64,000 bases of DNA from Pseudomonas hunanensis (GTDB lineage Bacteria; Pseudomonadota; Gammaproteobacteria; Pseudomonadales; Pseudomonadaceae): positions 1 through 64,000 of the forward strand of contig NZ_QJRC01000095.1 in the NCBI RefSeq assembly GCF_013393325.1. Direction: 5' to 3'. A model generated the notes under the pieces. The model searched no databases. It worked only from the letters and a program-made list of their open reading frames with translations, and had not been told where the DNA came from. The position numbers and the translations under genes were made by a program. Positions 24,083 through 33,521 of the stretch are shown one piece after another; the first letter of the stretch is position 1, and each line of letters opens with the position of its first letter.

Positions 24083-25114
24083 ATGACCATCATCGTAACC
24101 GGCGCCGCGGGATTCATCGGCAGCAATCTCGTTCAGGCACTCAACCAACGCAACGAGACCAATATCATTGCCGTCGACGATCTGACCGATGGCGACAAGT
24201 TCAGCAACCTGGCCGACAGTGAAATTGCCGATTACCTGGACAAGGACGATTTTCTCGACCGGTTCGGTCGCGGCCAGTTTGGCAAGGTGCGCGCCGTTCT
24301 GCACCAGGGTGCGTGTTCAAGCACCGTCGAAGGCGACGGTCGTTTCATGATGGACAACAACTACCGGTTCAGCCGTGAGTTGCTGACGTCTGCACAGCAC
24401 CAGGAAATCCCGCTGCTATATGCATCATCGGCCGCCGTATACGGCGCAGGACGCATCTTTAGCGAACAGCGTGAGTGTGAACGCCCGCTGAACGTCTATG
24501 GCTATTCCAAGTTTCTGTTCGATCAACAGGTGCGCCGGCAACTGACGGCGGCTCGCAGCCAGGTCGTAGGCTTGCGTTATTTCAATGTCTACGGGCCCCA
24601 TGAGCAGCATAAAGGCCCGATGGCCTCAGTGGCCTTGCACTGCTTCAATCAGTACCAGGCTCGCGGAAAAGTCAGCTTGTTCGGTAGCTATGGGGGCTTC
24701 CCCAGCGGTGGCCATCTGCGGGATTTCGTCTCTGTTGAGGATGTGGTCAAGGTCAATATGTTCTTCCTTGAGCGACCACAACTCAGTGGCATATTCAATG
24801 TTGGCAGTGGTCGTGCCCAGCCATTCAACGACGTTGCTCTGGCTGTGATCAATCGGCTGCGCGAACGGCAAGACCTACCCCCTTTGTCGCTTGATATGGC
24901 CTTGCTTGAGGGGGTACTGGAGTACAGCGAATTTCCTGATCATTTGCGTGGCAAATACCAGTGCTACACCTGTGCCGACCTGGAGCGCTTGCGCGCTGCT
25001 GGTTACAAGGCGCCTACATTGACAGTCCAGCAAGGCGTGGCCCGCTACTGTGACTGGTTGCAGGGTAACCAAAGCCCGCCGCCCGCTCCTTTCAAGCAAG
25101 CGGCGGCAGCTTGA
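24083..25114 (+). CDS. hldD: ADP-L-glycero-D-manno-heptose 6-epimerase
   Basis: A 343-residue short-chain-dehydrogenase-type epimerase that makes ADP-L-glycero-D-manno-heptose for the LPS inner core. NADP-binding GAAGFIGSNLVQAL is at the N-terminus; HQGACSSTVEGDGRFMMDNN and the catalytic YGYSKFLFD are characteristic of HldD. The start at 24083 follows GGGGAA. The gene stands alone, away from other LPS-core genes. A few extra residues at the C-terminus are Pro/Ala-rich. Confidence 0.93.
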   Translation: MTIIVTGAAGFIGSNLVQALNQRNETNIIAVDDLTDGDKFSNLADSEIADYLDKDDFLDRFGRGQFGKVRAVLHQGACSSTVEGDGRFMMDNNYRFSRELLTSAQHQEIPLLYASSAAVYGAGRIFSEQRECERPLNVYGYSKFLFDQQVRRQLTAARSQVVGLRYFNVYGPHEQHKGPMASVALHCFNQYQARGKVSLFGSYGGFPSGGHLRDFVSVEDVVKVNMFFLERPQLSGIFNVGSGRAQPFNDVALAVINRLRERQDLPPLSLDMALLEGVLEYSEFPDHLRGKYQCYTCADLERLRAAGYKAPTLTVQQGVARYCDWLQGNQSPPPAPFKQAAAA

Positions 25115-25184
25115 TGTTGCGTATTTGTGTGGTTGGCAGATGCTTTTACCTGCTTTGGTGCAATTTATTGGTGAATTATTGACG

Positions 25185-25218
25185 ATAACTACACTAAATA
25201 GTCATTTAGCGTAGTTAT
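25185..25218. repeat. AT-rich inverted repeat between hldD and paaX
   Basis: 15-base arms ATAACTACACTAAAT and ATTTAGCGTAGTTAT are inverted copies with one mismatch around AGTC. It lies between convergent genes, so a bidirectional terminator is the simplest reading. Its base composition is far below that of its neighbours. Confidence 0.6.
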
Positions 25219-25251
25219 ATAAAAGGTCAGGTTAATGCCTGCACTTTTTCT

Positions 25252-26175
25252 TCAGGCCAACCCACCAAAACGCTTGTAGAAGCTCTCGTTCACATCCGGC
25301 AATGGTCCGTCTGCGGTTTCCAGCGCAGCGTTCAACCATTCCTCTGCCTTGGCAAACACCAGCCGATAGAGATTGCGGCACAGTTGTCGCGCAGCCCTTC
25401 CTTCCCAATCTCCTGGCAGCAGCTCGTCCGGTAGTTGCGGGTCGCGCAGCAGCAGGCGGCGGTACTCGTGTATCAGCAGTGTGCGCGCAAGGAAGCAATC
25501 TTGCGCATCCAGCAGTTGTTGCTCTTTCAAACCTTGCCACAGCGGCCTGAACAGGTGGATGAACTCGCTGTACTGCTCCCCCAGCTCCTCGATACGCCAG
25601 CTTTCTCGCACTTGAGCGCGCATGGCCTTGGACGCGAGAACCTCCTGGGTGTGGGTTTCGAAGACGATGCTGTCGTCACTGGCTTCAAGGTCGCGCAACG
25701 TGGCAGCCAGGTCGGCACGGTCAGCCCTTGGGCAGCCCAGCAGGTTCGGGGCCATGACGCCGAACCCCTGCCATTCCAACTCTTCACGCAACGCCTTGCG
25801 CTTGCCAGCCTCGAGTTGTGACAGCAACACCAGCGTCCAGGCGCCGTCCCAAGCGGGTTGGCTCTGGCTGTAGACGCGTTTGAAGGCTTTTTCGAAACGT
25901 CGGCGGCCAGTGCCCGTCAAGCTGTAGTAACTGCGCCGGCCAACCTTTTCAGCGGTAAGCCAACCTTCTTTGGTCAGGCGAAAGATCGATGTGCGGATCA
26001 GCCGTTCATTGATGCCGATCGGCTCCAGCAGATTGATCAGGCTACCTAGCCAGACTGTCCCGCCGTGGGGCTCGATGGCATCGCCGTACAACGTGATGAT
26101 CAGAGAGCTGGCGCGAATCGGCGTCTGCTCCTGAAAGCGGGTAATCAAATTGTTCAGTGGGGCAAGATTGCTCAT
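25252..26175 (-). CDS. paaX: PaaX-type repressor of the phenylacetate catabolon
   Basis: A 307-residue transcriptional repressor, near the length of E. coli PaaX (316). The N-terminal winged helix includes RASSLIITLYGDAIEPHGG and GINERLIRTSIFRLTKEGWL; a central PaaX domain contains YYSLTGTGRRRFEKAF. In known systems phenylacetyl-CoA releases PaaX from DNA. The start at 26175 was chosen because the longer frame reads back into paaY. It lies 77 bases downstream of paaY on the same strand and next to the genes it should control. Confidence 0.92.
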   Translation of the reverse strand: MSNLAPLNNLITRFQEQTPIRASSLIITLYGDAIEPHGGTVWLGSLINLLEPIGINERLIRTSIFRLTKEGWLTAEKVGRRSYYSLTGTGRRRFEKAFKRVYSQSQPAWDGAWTLVLLSQLEAGKRKALREELEWQGFGVMAPNLLGCPRADRADLAATLRDLEASDDSIVFETHTQEVLASKAMRAQVRESWRIEELGEQYSEFIHLFRPLWQGLKEQQLLDAQDCFLARTLLIHEYRRLLLRDPQLPDELLPGDWEGRAARQLCRNLYRLVFAKAEEWLNAALETADGPLPDVNESFYKRFGGLA

Positions 26176-26252
26176 GGGCGAACTGTGCGCGGAGAAAGCA
26201 CCGACTATACCTGTGCGGCGGGCCGCCTGGCCATGGCGTGTCACTGCCAGGT

Positions 26253-26852
26253 TCATGCGCTTGCCTGGCCCTTGGGCCTGACACCGGAGTCTTCCATGCG
26301 TGGGCGCCCCGGTTCTGCCTCGGCCAGCGGCGGGCATTCGACCATGCTGTTCATGCAACGCTGCGCCAGATGCTGGTACTGCGCGGTGCCGCGCTGCTTC
26401 CAGGCCAGCTCCTGATCGGTCAATGGGCGCTTGACCTGAGCCGGCGAACCCATCACCAGGCTCTGCACGGCACATTCGAAGCCAGCCTTGACGAACGCTG
26501 TGGCCGCAACGATGCAGCGTGGCGCTACGTGGGCGCCATCCATCACCACCGCGTTCATGCCGATCAAGGCGTCCTCACCCACGCGACATCCGTGCAGCAC
26601 GGCACCATGGCCGACGTGCCCATTGCGCTCCACTACGGTGTCACCGCCTGGGAAGCCATGCATCACGCAGGTGTCCTGAAGGTTGGCGCCCTCCTCTAGC
26701 ACGATGCGGCCAAAATCGCCCCTCAGCGACGCCAGAGGGCCTATGTAGCAACGAGGGCCAACGATGACGTCACCGATCAGGACCGCGCTGGGGTGCACGT
26801 AGGCTGTGGGGTGAACCACGGGCGTCAGGCCGTCCAGTCGATAGCAAGGCAT
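26253..26852 (-). CDS. paaY: PaaY hexapeptide-repeat protein (phenylacetate pathway thioesterase)
   Basis: A 199-residue left-handed beta-helix protein of the gamma-carbonic-anhydrase-like group, with repeats such as HPSAVLIGDVIVGPRCYIGP and histidines placed for metal binding (MHGFPGGDTVVERNGHVGHG). In known paa systems PaaY hydrolyses dead-end CoA thioesters and is encoded next to paaX, as here. The start at 26852 follows an AGGAGC-like site; an upstream frame extension is in the promoter. Confidence 0.9.
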   Translation of the reverse strand: MPCYRLDGLTPVVHPTAYVHPSAVLIGDVIVGPRCYIGPLASLRGDFGRIVLEEGANLQDTCVMHGFPGGDTVVERNGHVGHGAVLHGCRVGEDALIGMNAVVMDGAHVAPRCIVAATAFVKAGFECAVQSLVMGSPAQVKRPLTDQELAWKQRGTAQYQHLAQRCMNSMVECPPLAEAEPGRPRMEDSGVRPKGQASA

Positions 26853-26891
26853 GGCAAAGCTCCTGAAATGATTTGAAATGCCATTCGATCT

Positions 26892-27094
26892 TGTATCACA
26901 AGACATTTCGTCGTCAACCGGGTAGATCGTGTATCGCTTCAGTCAGGCCAAGTAAGCTGAAAGAAAGTGGCAAATCGTCTGCCTAAATGCCTTGATCAAA
27001 CGTTTCATCAAGAATTTATAAGGTCGATGATGCTGGCAAAAAATACAACAAAGGGATACGAGATGCATTTTTGAATGTTGCATTTATGTATCGC
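26892..27094. promoter_or_regulatory. paaY-paaF divergent region with three TGTATCRC sites (candidate PaaX operators)
   Basis: The 354-base gap between paaY and paaF holds TGTATCAC (26892-26899), TGTATCGC (26930-26937) and TGTATCGC (27087-27094). The last lies between a candidate -35 TTGCAT (27078-27083) and -10 TATACT (27103-27108) of the paaF promoter. The same word occurs in the same place in the paaA promoter. No gene is visible in the gap. Confidence 0.55.
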
Positions 27095-27206
27095 GAAATG
27101 CATATACTGGCCGCACCTGGTCGTGATCCCGCATCACGCCCCTGCAAACAATTCCAAGAAATGCCGGCCCCACGATGTGCCGTGCGTGCAGCCAGAGGAA
27201 CCCGAC

Positions 27207-27980
27207 ATGCCGCGATATCTCGCTGTGCAGGCGCCCGAACACGGCGTTCAGCTCATTACCTTGCAACGGCCCGAGGCCTTGAATGCCCTGTGCACCGAGC
27301 TACTGGCAGAACTGGCTGCTGCGTTACAGGCAGCCGCTGGCGACGAACAGATCGGCGCTGTTGTGATTACCGGCAGCGCCAAGGCATTCGCTGCAGGTGC
27401 CGACATCCGGGAAATGGCCGAGCGCGACCTGGTCGGCATACTCAATGATCCGCGCGTAGCCCACTGGCAAAGCATCGCTGCATTCACCAAGCCACTGATT
27501 GCCGCTGTCAATGGTTACGCCTTGGGTGGCGGTTGCGAACTGGTGATGTGCGCCGACATCGTCATCGCTGGCACCGATGCCCGCTTCGGCCAGCCAGAAA
27601 TCAACCTCGGCATCATTCCCGGTGCCGGCGGCACCCAGCGCCTGTTGCGTGCCGTCGGTAAGCCGCTGGCCATGCAGATGGTTCTGACCGGTGAAGCAAT
27701 CACCGCTCGCCACGCCCAGCAGGCGGGCCTTGTCAGCGAAATTTCCCAGCCCGAACTTACCGTCGAGCGCGCCATGCAGGTCGCCCGCAGCATCGCTGCC
27801 AAGGCGCCGCTTGCCGTGCGCCTGGCCAAGGAGGCGCTACTGAAGGCCGGTGATACCGACCTGGCCAGCGGCCTGCGCTTCGAACGCCATGCGTTCACCT
27901 TGCTGGCCGGTACCGCCGACCGGGACGAAGGCATCCGGGCCTTTCAGGAAAAGCGCCAGGCTCGTTTCCAGGGCCGCTAA
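27207..27980 (+). CDS. paaF: PaaF 2,3-dehydroadipyl-CoA hydratase
   Basis: A 257-residue crotonase-fold enzyme. The oxyanion-hole segments FAAGADIREMAE and GYALGGGCELVMCADI, and catalytic glutamates within FGQPEINLGIIPGAGGTQRL, are present. In the lower phenylacetate pathway PaaF hydrates 2,3-dehydroadipyl-CoA. The start at 27207 has AGAGGAA upstream. It is the first gene of the paaFGHIJK operon. Assignment as PaaF rather than another crotonase comes from position. Confidence 0.9.
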   Translation: MPRYLAVQAPEHGVQLITLQRPEALNALCTELLAELAAALQAAAGDEQIGAVVITGSAKAFAAGADIREMAERDLVGILNDPRVAHWQSIAAFTKPLIAAVNGYALGGGCELVMCADIVIAGTDARFGQPEINLGIIPGAGGTQRLLRAVGKPLAMQMVLTGEAITARHAQQAGLVSEISQPELTVERAMQVARSIAAKAPLAVRLAKEALLKAGDTDLASGLRFERHAFTLLAGTADRDEGIRAFQEKRQARFQGR

Positions 27981-28013
27981 ACATCATTCCCTCGACTGAC
28001 GGAGCGAGTTGTC

Positions 28014-28805
28014 ATGACTTTCCAGCACATCCTGTTTTCCATCGAGGACGGCGTTGCCCTCCTTTCATTGAACCGCCCCGAGCAACTGAACAGCTTTAAC
28101 ACCGCCATGCACATGGAGGTGCGCGAAGCACTCAAGCAAGTACGCCAGAGCAGTGAAGCGCGGGTGCTGTTGCTGACGGCTGAAGGCCGGGGCTTCTGCG
28201 CCGGCCAGGACCTGTCCGACCGCAACGTTGCCCCCGGCGCCGAAATACCGGACCTGGGCGAGTCGATCGACAAGTTCTACAACCCGCTGGTGCGCACCCT
28301 GCGCGACCTGCCGCTGCCAGTGATCTGTGCGGTCAACGGCGTGGCTGCCGGCGCTGGCGCAAATATCCCGCTGGCCTGCGATCTGGTGCTGGCCGCCCGC
28401 TCCGCCAGCTTCATCCAGGCCTTCTGCAAGATCGGCCTGGTGCCGGACTCTGGCGGCACCTGGCTGCTGCCGCGCCTGGTTGGCATGGCGCGGGCCAAGG
28501 CCCTGGCCATGCTGGGTGAGCGCCTTGGCGCCGAGCAGGCCCAGCAATGGGGGCTGATCCACCGGGTGGTGGATGATGCCGCACTGCGAGACGAAGCCCT
28601 CGCCCTCGCCCGCCAGCTTGCCACCCAGCCCACCTACGGCCTGGCGCTGATCAAGCGCAGCCTCAATGCCAGTTTCGATAATGGGTTTGACGAGCAGCTG
28701 GAGCTGGAGCGCGACCTGCAGCGCCTGGCCGGGCGCAGCGAGGACTACCGCGAAGGCGTGAGTGCCTTCATGAACAAGCGCACGCCAGTTTTCAAGGGGC
28801 GCTGA
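28014..28805 (+). CDS. paaG: PaaG ring-1,2-epoxyphenylacetyl-CoA isomerase
   Basis: A 263-residue crotonase-fold isomerase that converts the ring epoxide of phenylacetyl-CoA to oxepin-CoA. Seen are FCAGQDLSDRNVAPGAEIPD, typical of PaaG, the oxyanion segment VNGVAAGAGANIPLACD, and KIGLVPDSGGTWLLPRLVG with the general-acid aspartate. It lies 33 bases after paaF and 2 bases before paaH. Confidence 0.92.
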   Translation: MTFQHILFSIEDGVALLSLNRPEQLNSFNTAMHMEVREALKQVRQSSEARVLLLTAEGRGFCAGQDLSDRNVAPGAEIPDLGESIDKFYNPLVRTLRDLPLPVICAVNGVAAGAGANIPLACDLVLAARSASFIQAFCKIGLVPDSGGTWLLPRLVGMARAKALAMLGERLGAEQAQQWGLIHRVVDDAALRDEALALARQLATQPTYGLALIKRSLNASFDNGFDEQLELERDLQRLAGRSEDYREGVSAFMNKRTPVFKGR

Positions 28806-28807
28806 AC

Positions 28808-30325
28808 ATGAGCGCACTCGCAAGCAATGTGCAGGTGGCGGTGATCGGTGCCGGTGCCATGGGCGCCGGTATCGCCCAGGTGGCGGCCCAGGCCGGCCAC
28901 CCAGTGAAGCTCTATGACAACCGCCCGGGGGCAGCTGCCCAGGCAGTGGCGGGTATTGATCGGCAGCTGGCCCGGCAAGTGGAAAAGGGCAAGCTGCAGG
29001 CCGCTGAACGGGAAGCGATCAGCGCCCGTCTGTGCCCGGTCGATACGCTCGAAGCTCTGGCCGATGCCGGCCTGGTGATTGAAGCCATCGTCGAAAACCT
29101 GCAGGTGAAACAGGCGCTGTTCAGTCAGCTCGAAACCCTGTGCGGCGCCGACTGCATTCTTGCCAGCAACACGTCGTCGCTGTCCATCACCAGCCTTGCT
29201 GCCGGTCTTGAGCGCCCGCAGCACGTGGTCGGCATGCACTTCTTCAACCCTGCTCCATTGATGGCGCTGGTCGAAGTGGTGTCTGGCCTGGCAACCGCCC
29301 CGACAGTTGCCGCATGCATCTATGCCACTGCCCAGGCCTGGGGCAAACAGCCGGTGCACACGCGCTCTACACCGGGGTTTATCGTCAACCGTGTGGCGCG
29401 GCCGTTTTATGCCGAAAGCCTGCGCCTGTTGCAAGAAGGTGCCGCCGATTGCGCCAGCCTCGATGCGCTGCTGCGCGAGGCCGGGGGCTTCCGCATGGGG
29501 GCGTTCGAACTCACCGACCTGATCGGCCACGACGTCAATTACGCTGTCACTTGCTCGGTTTTCGATGCGTTCTATGGTGATTTCCGCTTCCAGCCATCAC
29601 TGGTGCAGAAAGAACTGGTGGACGCCGGTCGCCTGGGGCGCAAGACCGGCCAGGGCTTCTATAGCTATGCCGAGGGCGCCGAACGCCCCCAGCCTGCCGA
29701 ACTGCACAGCCTCGCCATTGCAGGTGCCTGCGTTGTCGAGGGCTGCCTGGGCGTGATGCAACCGCTGGCCGAACGCCTGCGCCAAAGCGGCATTGCCCTG
29801 ACCCAGCGCGCCGGCAGCGGCCTGATCCAGGTGGGCGATGCCACCCTGGCCCTGTCCGACGGCCGTTTGGCCAGCCAACGCGCCCGTGAAGACGGCCTGC
29901 GCAACCTGGTGCTGCTCGACCTCGCGCTGGACTACGGCAGCGCCACGCGTATCGCCATTAGCTGGTCGGCCGATACCAGCGAAAGTGCCCGCGACCAAGC
30001 CGTTGCCCTGCTGCAGCGCGCAGGCCTTAAAGTGACCGGCGTCGCCGACCTGCCAGGCCTGGTGGTACTGCGCACCGTCGCGATGCTCGCCAACGAAGCC
30101 GCCGATGCCGTGTTGCAGGGTGTCGGCAGCGCTGCCGACATCGACCTGGCCATGCGCGCCGGCGTCAATTACCCCTGCGGCCCTCTGGCCTGGGCCGCGA
30201 ACATCGGTATTGGCCACACCCTGCGCGTACTGGACAACCTGCAACGCAGCTATGGCGAGAGTCGCTACCGCCCTTCCCTGCTGTTGCGCCGCTGCGAAGC
30301 CAAAGGAGGCACCCTGCATGACTGA
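28808..30325 (+). CDS. paaH: PaaH 3-hydroxyadipyl-CoA dehydrogenase
   Basis: A 505-residue NAD-dependent dehydrogenase. Rossmann motif VIGAGAMGAGIAQVAAQAGH at the N-terminus, HFFNPAPLMALVEVV with the catalytic histidine, and a duplicated C-terminal 3HCDH domain ending CGPLAWAANIGIGHTLRVLD. Length and duplication match PaaH of other paa clusters. It oxidises 3-hydroxyadipyl-CoA to 3-oxoadipyl-CoA. Its end overlaps paaI by 8 bases. Confidence 0.93.
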   Translation: MSALASNVQVAVIGAGAMGAGIAQVAAQAGHPVKLYDNRPGAAAQAVAGIDRQLARQVEKGKLQAAEREAISARLCPVDTLEALADAGLVIEAIVENLQVKQALFSQLETLCGADCILASNTSSLSITSLAAGLERPQHVVGMHFFNPAPLMALVEVVSGLATAPTVAACIYATAQAWGKQPVHTRSTPGFIVNRVARPFYAESLRLLQEGAADCASLDALLREAGGFRMGAFELTDLIGHDVNYAVTCSVFDAFYGDFRFQPSLVQKELVDAGRLGRKTGQGFYSYAEGAERPQPAELHSLAIAGACVVEGCLGVMQPLAERLRQSGIALTQRAGSGLIQVGDATLALSDGRLASQRAREDGLRNLVLLDLALDYGSATRIAISWSADTSESARDQAVALLQRAGLKVTGVADLPGLVVLRTVAMLANEAADAVLQGVGSAADIDLAMRAGVNYPCGPLAWAANIGIGHTLRVLDNLQRSYGESRYRPSLLLRRCEAKGGTLHD

Positions 30326-30758
30326 AGTGGAACTGGCACAAGCCTGTGCCGACGCCATGTACGCCCGCGACCAGGCCACTCAGGGCCTGGGCATCAGCCT
30401 GTTGGATGCCGGGCCGGGCCGGGCCAGCCTGCGCATGCCGGTACGTGCCGACATGATTCAGGGCCATGGCACCTGTCATGGTGGCTTCCTGTTCGCCTTG
30501 GCCGATTCGGCGTTTGCCTTCGCCTGCAACAGCTACGACCAAGCCACCGTGGCGCTGGGCTGCAGCATCGACTACCTGGCCCCGGCATTGCGCGATGACG
30601 TGCTCACCGCTCACGCCAGCGAAGTCAGCCGCAAAGGCCGTACCGGCCTGTACGACGTGCGCATCGACAACCAGCGCGGTGAGCTGGTGGCGATGTTCCA
30701 TGGCAAATCCTACAAAGTGCGCGGCACCGTGCTGGCGCAGGAGACGCAAGATGACTGA
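30318..30758 (+). CDS. paaI: PaaI acyl-CoA thioesterase
   Basis: A 146-residue hot-dog-fold thioesterase with the active-site block GHGTCHGGFLFALADSAFAF, in which the aspartate is conserved, and ALGCSIDYLAPA. PaaI rescues CoA from stalled hydroxyphenylacetyl-CoA or epoxide derivatives. The start at 30318 follows AAGGAGG; it overlaps both paaH and paaJ by 8 bases, which suggests translational coupling. Confidence 0.92.
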   Translation: MTEVELAQACADAMYARDQATQGLGISLLDAGPGRASLRMPVRADMIQGHGTCHGGFLFALADSAFAFACNSYDQATVALGCSIDYLAPALRDDVLTAHASEVSRKGRTGLYDVRIDNQRGELVAMFHGKSYKVRGTVLAQETQDD

Positions 30759-31971
30759 ACCGACCCTCGCCGATGCCTTGATCATCGACGCCGTGCGCAC
30801 CCCCATTGGCCGCTATGCCGGCGCCTTGAGCAGCGTTCGCACCGACGACCTCGCGGCCGTCCCGCTCAAGGCGTTGATCCAGCGCCACCCCGAACTGGAC
30901 TGGAAGGCCGTTGATGACGTGATCCTCGGGTGCGCCAACCAGGCAGGCGAAGACAACCGCAACGTGGCCCACATGGCCAGCCTGCTGGCCGGGCTACCGC
31001 TCGAAGTGCCGGGGACTACCATCAACCGCCTGTGCGGTTCTGGCCTGGATGCCATTGGCAATGCGGCCCGCGCCCTGCGCTGTGGTGAGGCCGGGCTGAT
31101 GCTGGCTGGCGGCGTGGAGTCGATGTCGCGTGCGCCGTTTGTAATGGGTAAGTCGGAACAGGCATTCGGCCGCACGGCGGAACTGTTCGACACCACCATC
31201 GGCTGGCGTTTCGTCAACCCACGGATGAAGGCCGCCTACGGTACCGATTCGATGCCGGAAACTGCCGAGAACGTGGCTGAGCAGTTTGGTATTTCCCGCG
31301 CCGACCAGGATGTTTTCGCCCTGCGCAGCCAGCACAAGGCTGCCGCAGCGCAGGCCCGAGGTCGCCTGGCCCGGGAAATCGTGCCGGTCGAGATTGCGCA
31401 GCGCAAAGGCCCGGCCAAAGTGGTCGAGCATGACGAGCACCCACGCGGCGACACGACGCTGGAGCAGTTGGCCAAGCTGGGTACTCCATTCCGAGAGGGG
31501 GGGAGCGTAACCGCCGGCAATGCCTCAGGGGTCAATGACGGCGCCTGCGCCCTGCTACTGGCCAGCAGCGACGCTGCCCGCCTGCATGGTCTGAAAGCGC
31601 GCGGTCGCATCCTCGGCATGGCCGTGGCCGGGGTTGAGCCGCGGCTGATGGGCATCGGCCCGGTGCCGGCAACCCGCAAGGTACTTGAAATGACTGGGTT
31701 GTCGCTGGCTGACCTGGATGTCATCGAGCTCAACGAGGCCTTCGCCGCACAAGGTCTGGCCGTGTTGCGCGAGCTAGGCCTCACCGACGACGACGCGCGG
31801 GTCAACCGCAACGGTGGCGCGATTGCCCTGGGCCATCCGCTGGGCATGAGCGGTGCGCGGCTGGTGACCACGGCGCTGCACGAGCTGGAAGAGACGGGCG
31901 GTCGTTACGCCTTGTGCACCATGTGCATCGGCGTTGGCCAGGGCATTGCCATGGTCATCGAGCGCCTCTGA
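30751..31971 (+). CDS. paaJ: PaaJ 3-oxoadipyl-CoA/3-oxo-5,6-dehydrosuberyl-CoA thiolase
   Basis: A 406-residue thiolase with the nucleophilic cysteine in TINRLCGSGLDAIGNAAR, the histidine in GGAIALGHPLGMSGARL and the second cysteine in CTMCIGVGQG. It cleaves the two beta-ketothioesters of the pathway to acetyl-CoA and succinyl-CoA. The family includes PcaF; operon position makes PaaJ the better call. Confidence 0.92.
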   Translation: MTEPTLADALIIDAVRTPIGRYAGALSSVRTDDLAAVPLKALIQRHPELDWKAVDDVILGCANQAGEDNRNVAHMASLLAGLPLEVPGTTINRLCGSGLDAIGNAARALRCGEAGLMLAGGVESMSRAPFVMGKSEQAFGRTAELFDTTIGWRFVNPRMKAAYGTDSMPETAENVAEQFGISRADQDVFALRSQHKAAAAQARGRLAREIVPVEIAQRKGPAKVVEHDEHPRGDTTLEQLAKLGTPFREGGSVTAGNASGVNDGACALLLASSDAARLHGLKARGRILGMAVAGVEPRLMGIGPVPATRKVLEMTGLSLADLDVIELNEAFAAQGLAVLRELGLTDDDARVNRNGGAIALGHPLGMSGARLVTTALHELEETGGRYALCTMCIGVGQGIAMVIERL

Positions 31972-32092
31972 GCGGTTCACACCATCCGCCTGTTACCGAA
32001 CTGAACGCAGCCGTATATGCTGCCTCCATGACACTCACCGCGCGGCCTGCAACCGCAGGCGCGCGGCGTACAAGAACAATTCGAGTGAAGCC

Positions 32093-33412
32093 ATGAATAT
32101 GTACCATGATGCCGATCGTGCCCTGCTGGACCCGATGGAAACCGCCAGCGTCGACGCCCTGCGCCAGCATCAGCTGGAGCGTTTGCGCTGGAGCCTGAAG
32201 CACGCCTATGACAACGTGCCGCTGTACCGTCAGCGCTTTGCCGAGTGCGGCGCCCACCCCGATGACCTCAAGTGCCTTGAAGATCTGGCGAAGTTCCCCT
32301 TTACCGGCAAGAACGACCTGCGCGACAACTACCCCTACGGCATGTTCGCAGTGCCGCAGGAAGACGTGGTGCGCTTGCATGCCTCCAGTGGCACCACCGG
32401 CAAGCCGACGGTGGTCGGCTACACCCAGAACGACATCGACACCTGGGCCAATGTGGTCGCCCGCTCGATCCGTGCCGGTGGCGGGCGCAAAGGCGACAAG
32501 GTACATGTTTCCTACGGCTATGGCCTGTTCACCGGTGGGCTTGGTGCACACTACGGCGCCGAGCGCCTGGGCTGTACAGTCATCCCCATGTCCGGCGGCC
32601 AGACCGAGAAGCAGGTGCAGCTGATTCGCGACTTCCAGCCCGATATCATCATGGTCACCCCATCCTACATGCTCAACCTGGCCGACGAGATCGAGCGCCA
32701 GGGCATCGACCCGCACGACCTCAAGCTGCGCCTGGGCATTTTCGGTGCCGAGCCCTGGACCGATGAACTGCGCCGCTCGATCGAGCAGCGTCTGGGTATC
32801 AACGCCCTCGATATCTATGGCTTGTCGGAGATCATGGGCCCAGGGGTGGCGATGGAATGCATCGAGACCAAGGACGGCCCGACCATCTGGGAAGACCACT
32901 TCTACCCCGAAATCATCGACCCAGTCACCGGCGAAGTGTTGCCGGACGGCCAGCTGGGCGAGCTGGTGTTTACCTCACTGAGCAAGGAAGCGCTGCCGAT
33001 GGTGCGCTACCGCACCCGTGACCTTACCCGTCTGCTGCCCGGCACCGCCCGGCCCATGCGCAGAATCGGCAAGATCACCGGCCGCAGTGACGACATGCTG
33101 ATCATTCGCGGGGTCAACGTGTTCCCCACGCAGATCGAGGAGCAGGTATTAAAAATAAAACAGCTTTCAGAGCTTTATGAGATTCATCTGTATCGCAATG
33201 GCAACCTGGACAGTGTCGAGGTGCATGTGGAGTTGCGTGCGGAGTGCCAGCACCTCGATGAAGGCCAGCGCAAGCTGGTTATCGGGGAACTGAGCAAACA
33301 GATCAAGACCTACATCGGCATCAGCACCCAGGTGCACCTGCAACCCTGCGGCACGCTTAAGCGCTCAGAAGGCAAGGCGTGCCACGTGTTCGACAAACGG
33401 TTGGCCAGCTGA
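32093..33412 (+). CDS. paaK: PaaK phenylacetate-CoA ligase
   Basis: A 439-residue AMP-forming ligase that activates phenylacetate. The P-loop is HASSGTTGKPTVVGYT; other conserved parts are YGYGLFTGGLGAHYGAERLG, IYGLSEIMGPGVAMEC and the C-terminal GRSDDMLIIRGVNVFPTQIE. ATGs at 32093 and 32099 are both possible; the first gives the usual length. It ends the first paa operon and is followed by a strong terminator. Confidence 0.95.
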   Translation: MNMYHDADRALLDPMETASVDALRQHQLERLRWSLKHAYDNVPLYRQRFAECGAHPDDLKCLEDLAKFPFTGKNDLRDNYPYGMFAVPQEDVVRLHASSGTTGKPTVVGYTQNDIDTWANVVARSIRAGGGRKGDKVHVSYGYGLFTGGLGAHYGAERLGCTVIPMSGGQTEKQVQLIRDFQPDIIMVTPSYMLNLADEIERQGIDPHDLKLRLGIFGAEPWTDELRRSIEQRLGINALDIYGLSEIMGPGVAMECIETKDGPTIWEDHFYPEIIDPVTGEVLPDGQLGELVFTSLSKEALPMVRYRTRDLTRLLPGTARPMRRIGKITGRSDDMLIIRGVNVFPTQIEEQVLKIKQLSELYEIHLYRNGNLDSVEVHVELRAECQHLDEGQRKLVIGELSKQIKTYIGISTQVHLQPCGTLKRSEGKACHVFDKRLAS

Positions 33413-33432
33413 GTCATTCGGCTGCCTTTTCG

Positions 33433-33460
33433 GCCCCGGCATGGTCCGGGGCTTTTTTTT
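33433..33460 (+). terminator. Rho-independent terminator after paaK
   Basis: Stem GCCCCGG/CCGGGGC with a six-base loop followed by eight T. A good intrinsic terminator separating paaFGHIJK from paaABCDE. Confidence 0.9.
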
Positions 33461-33521
33461 GCCTGTTGGAGCGGCCTTGCGTCGCGATTGGCCTGCAAGG
33501 CAGCCCCCGTCGGTGGGCAAT

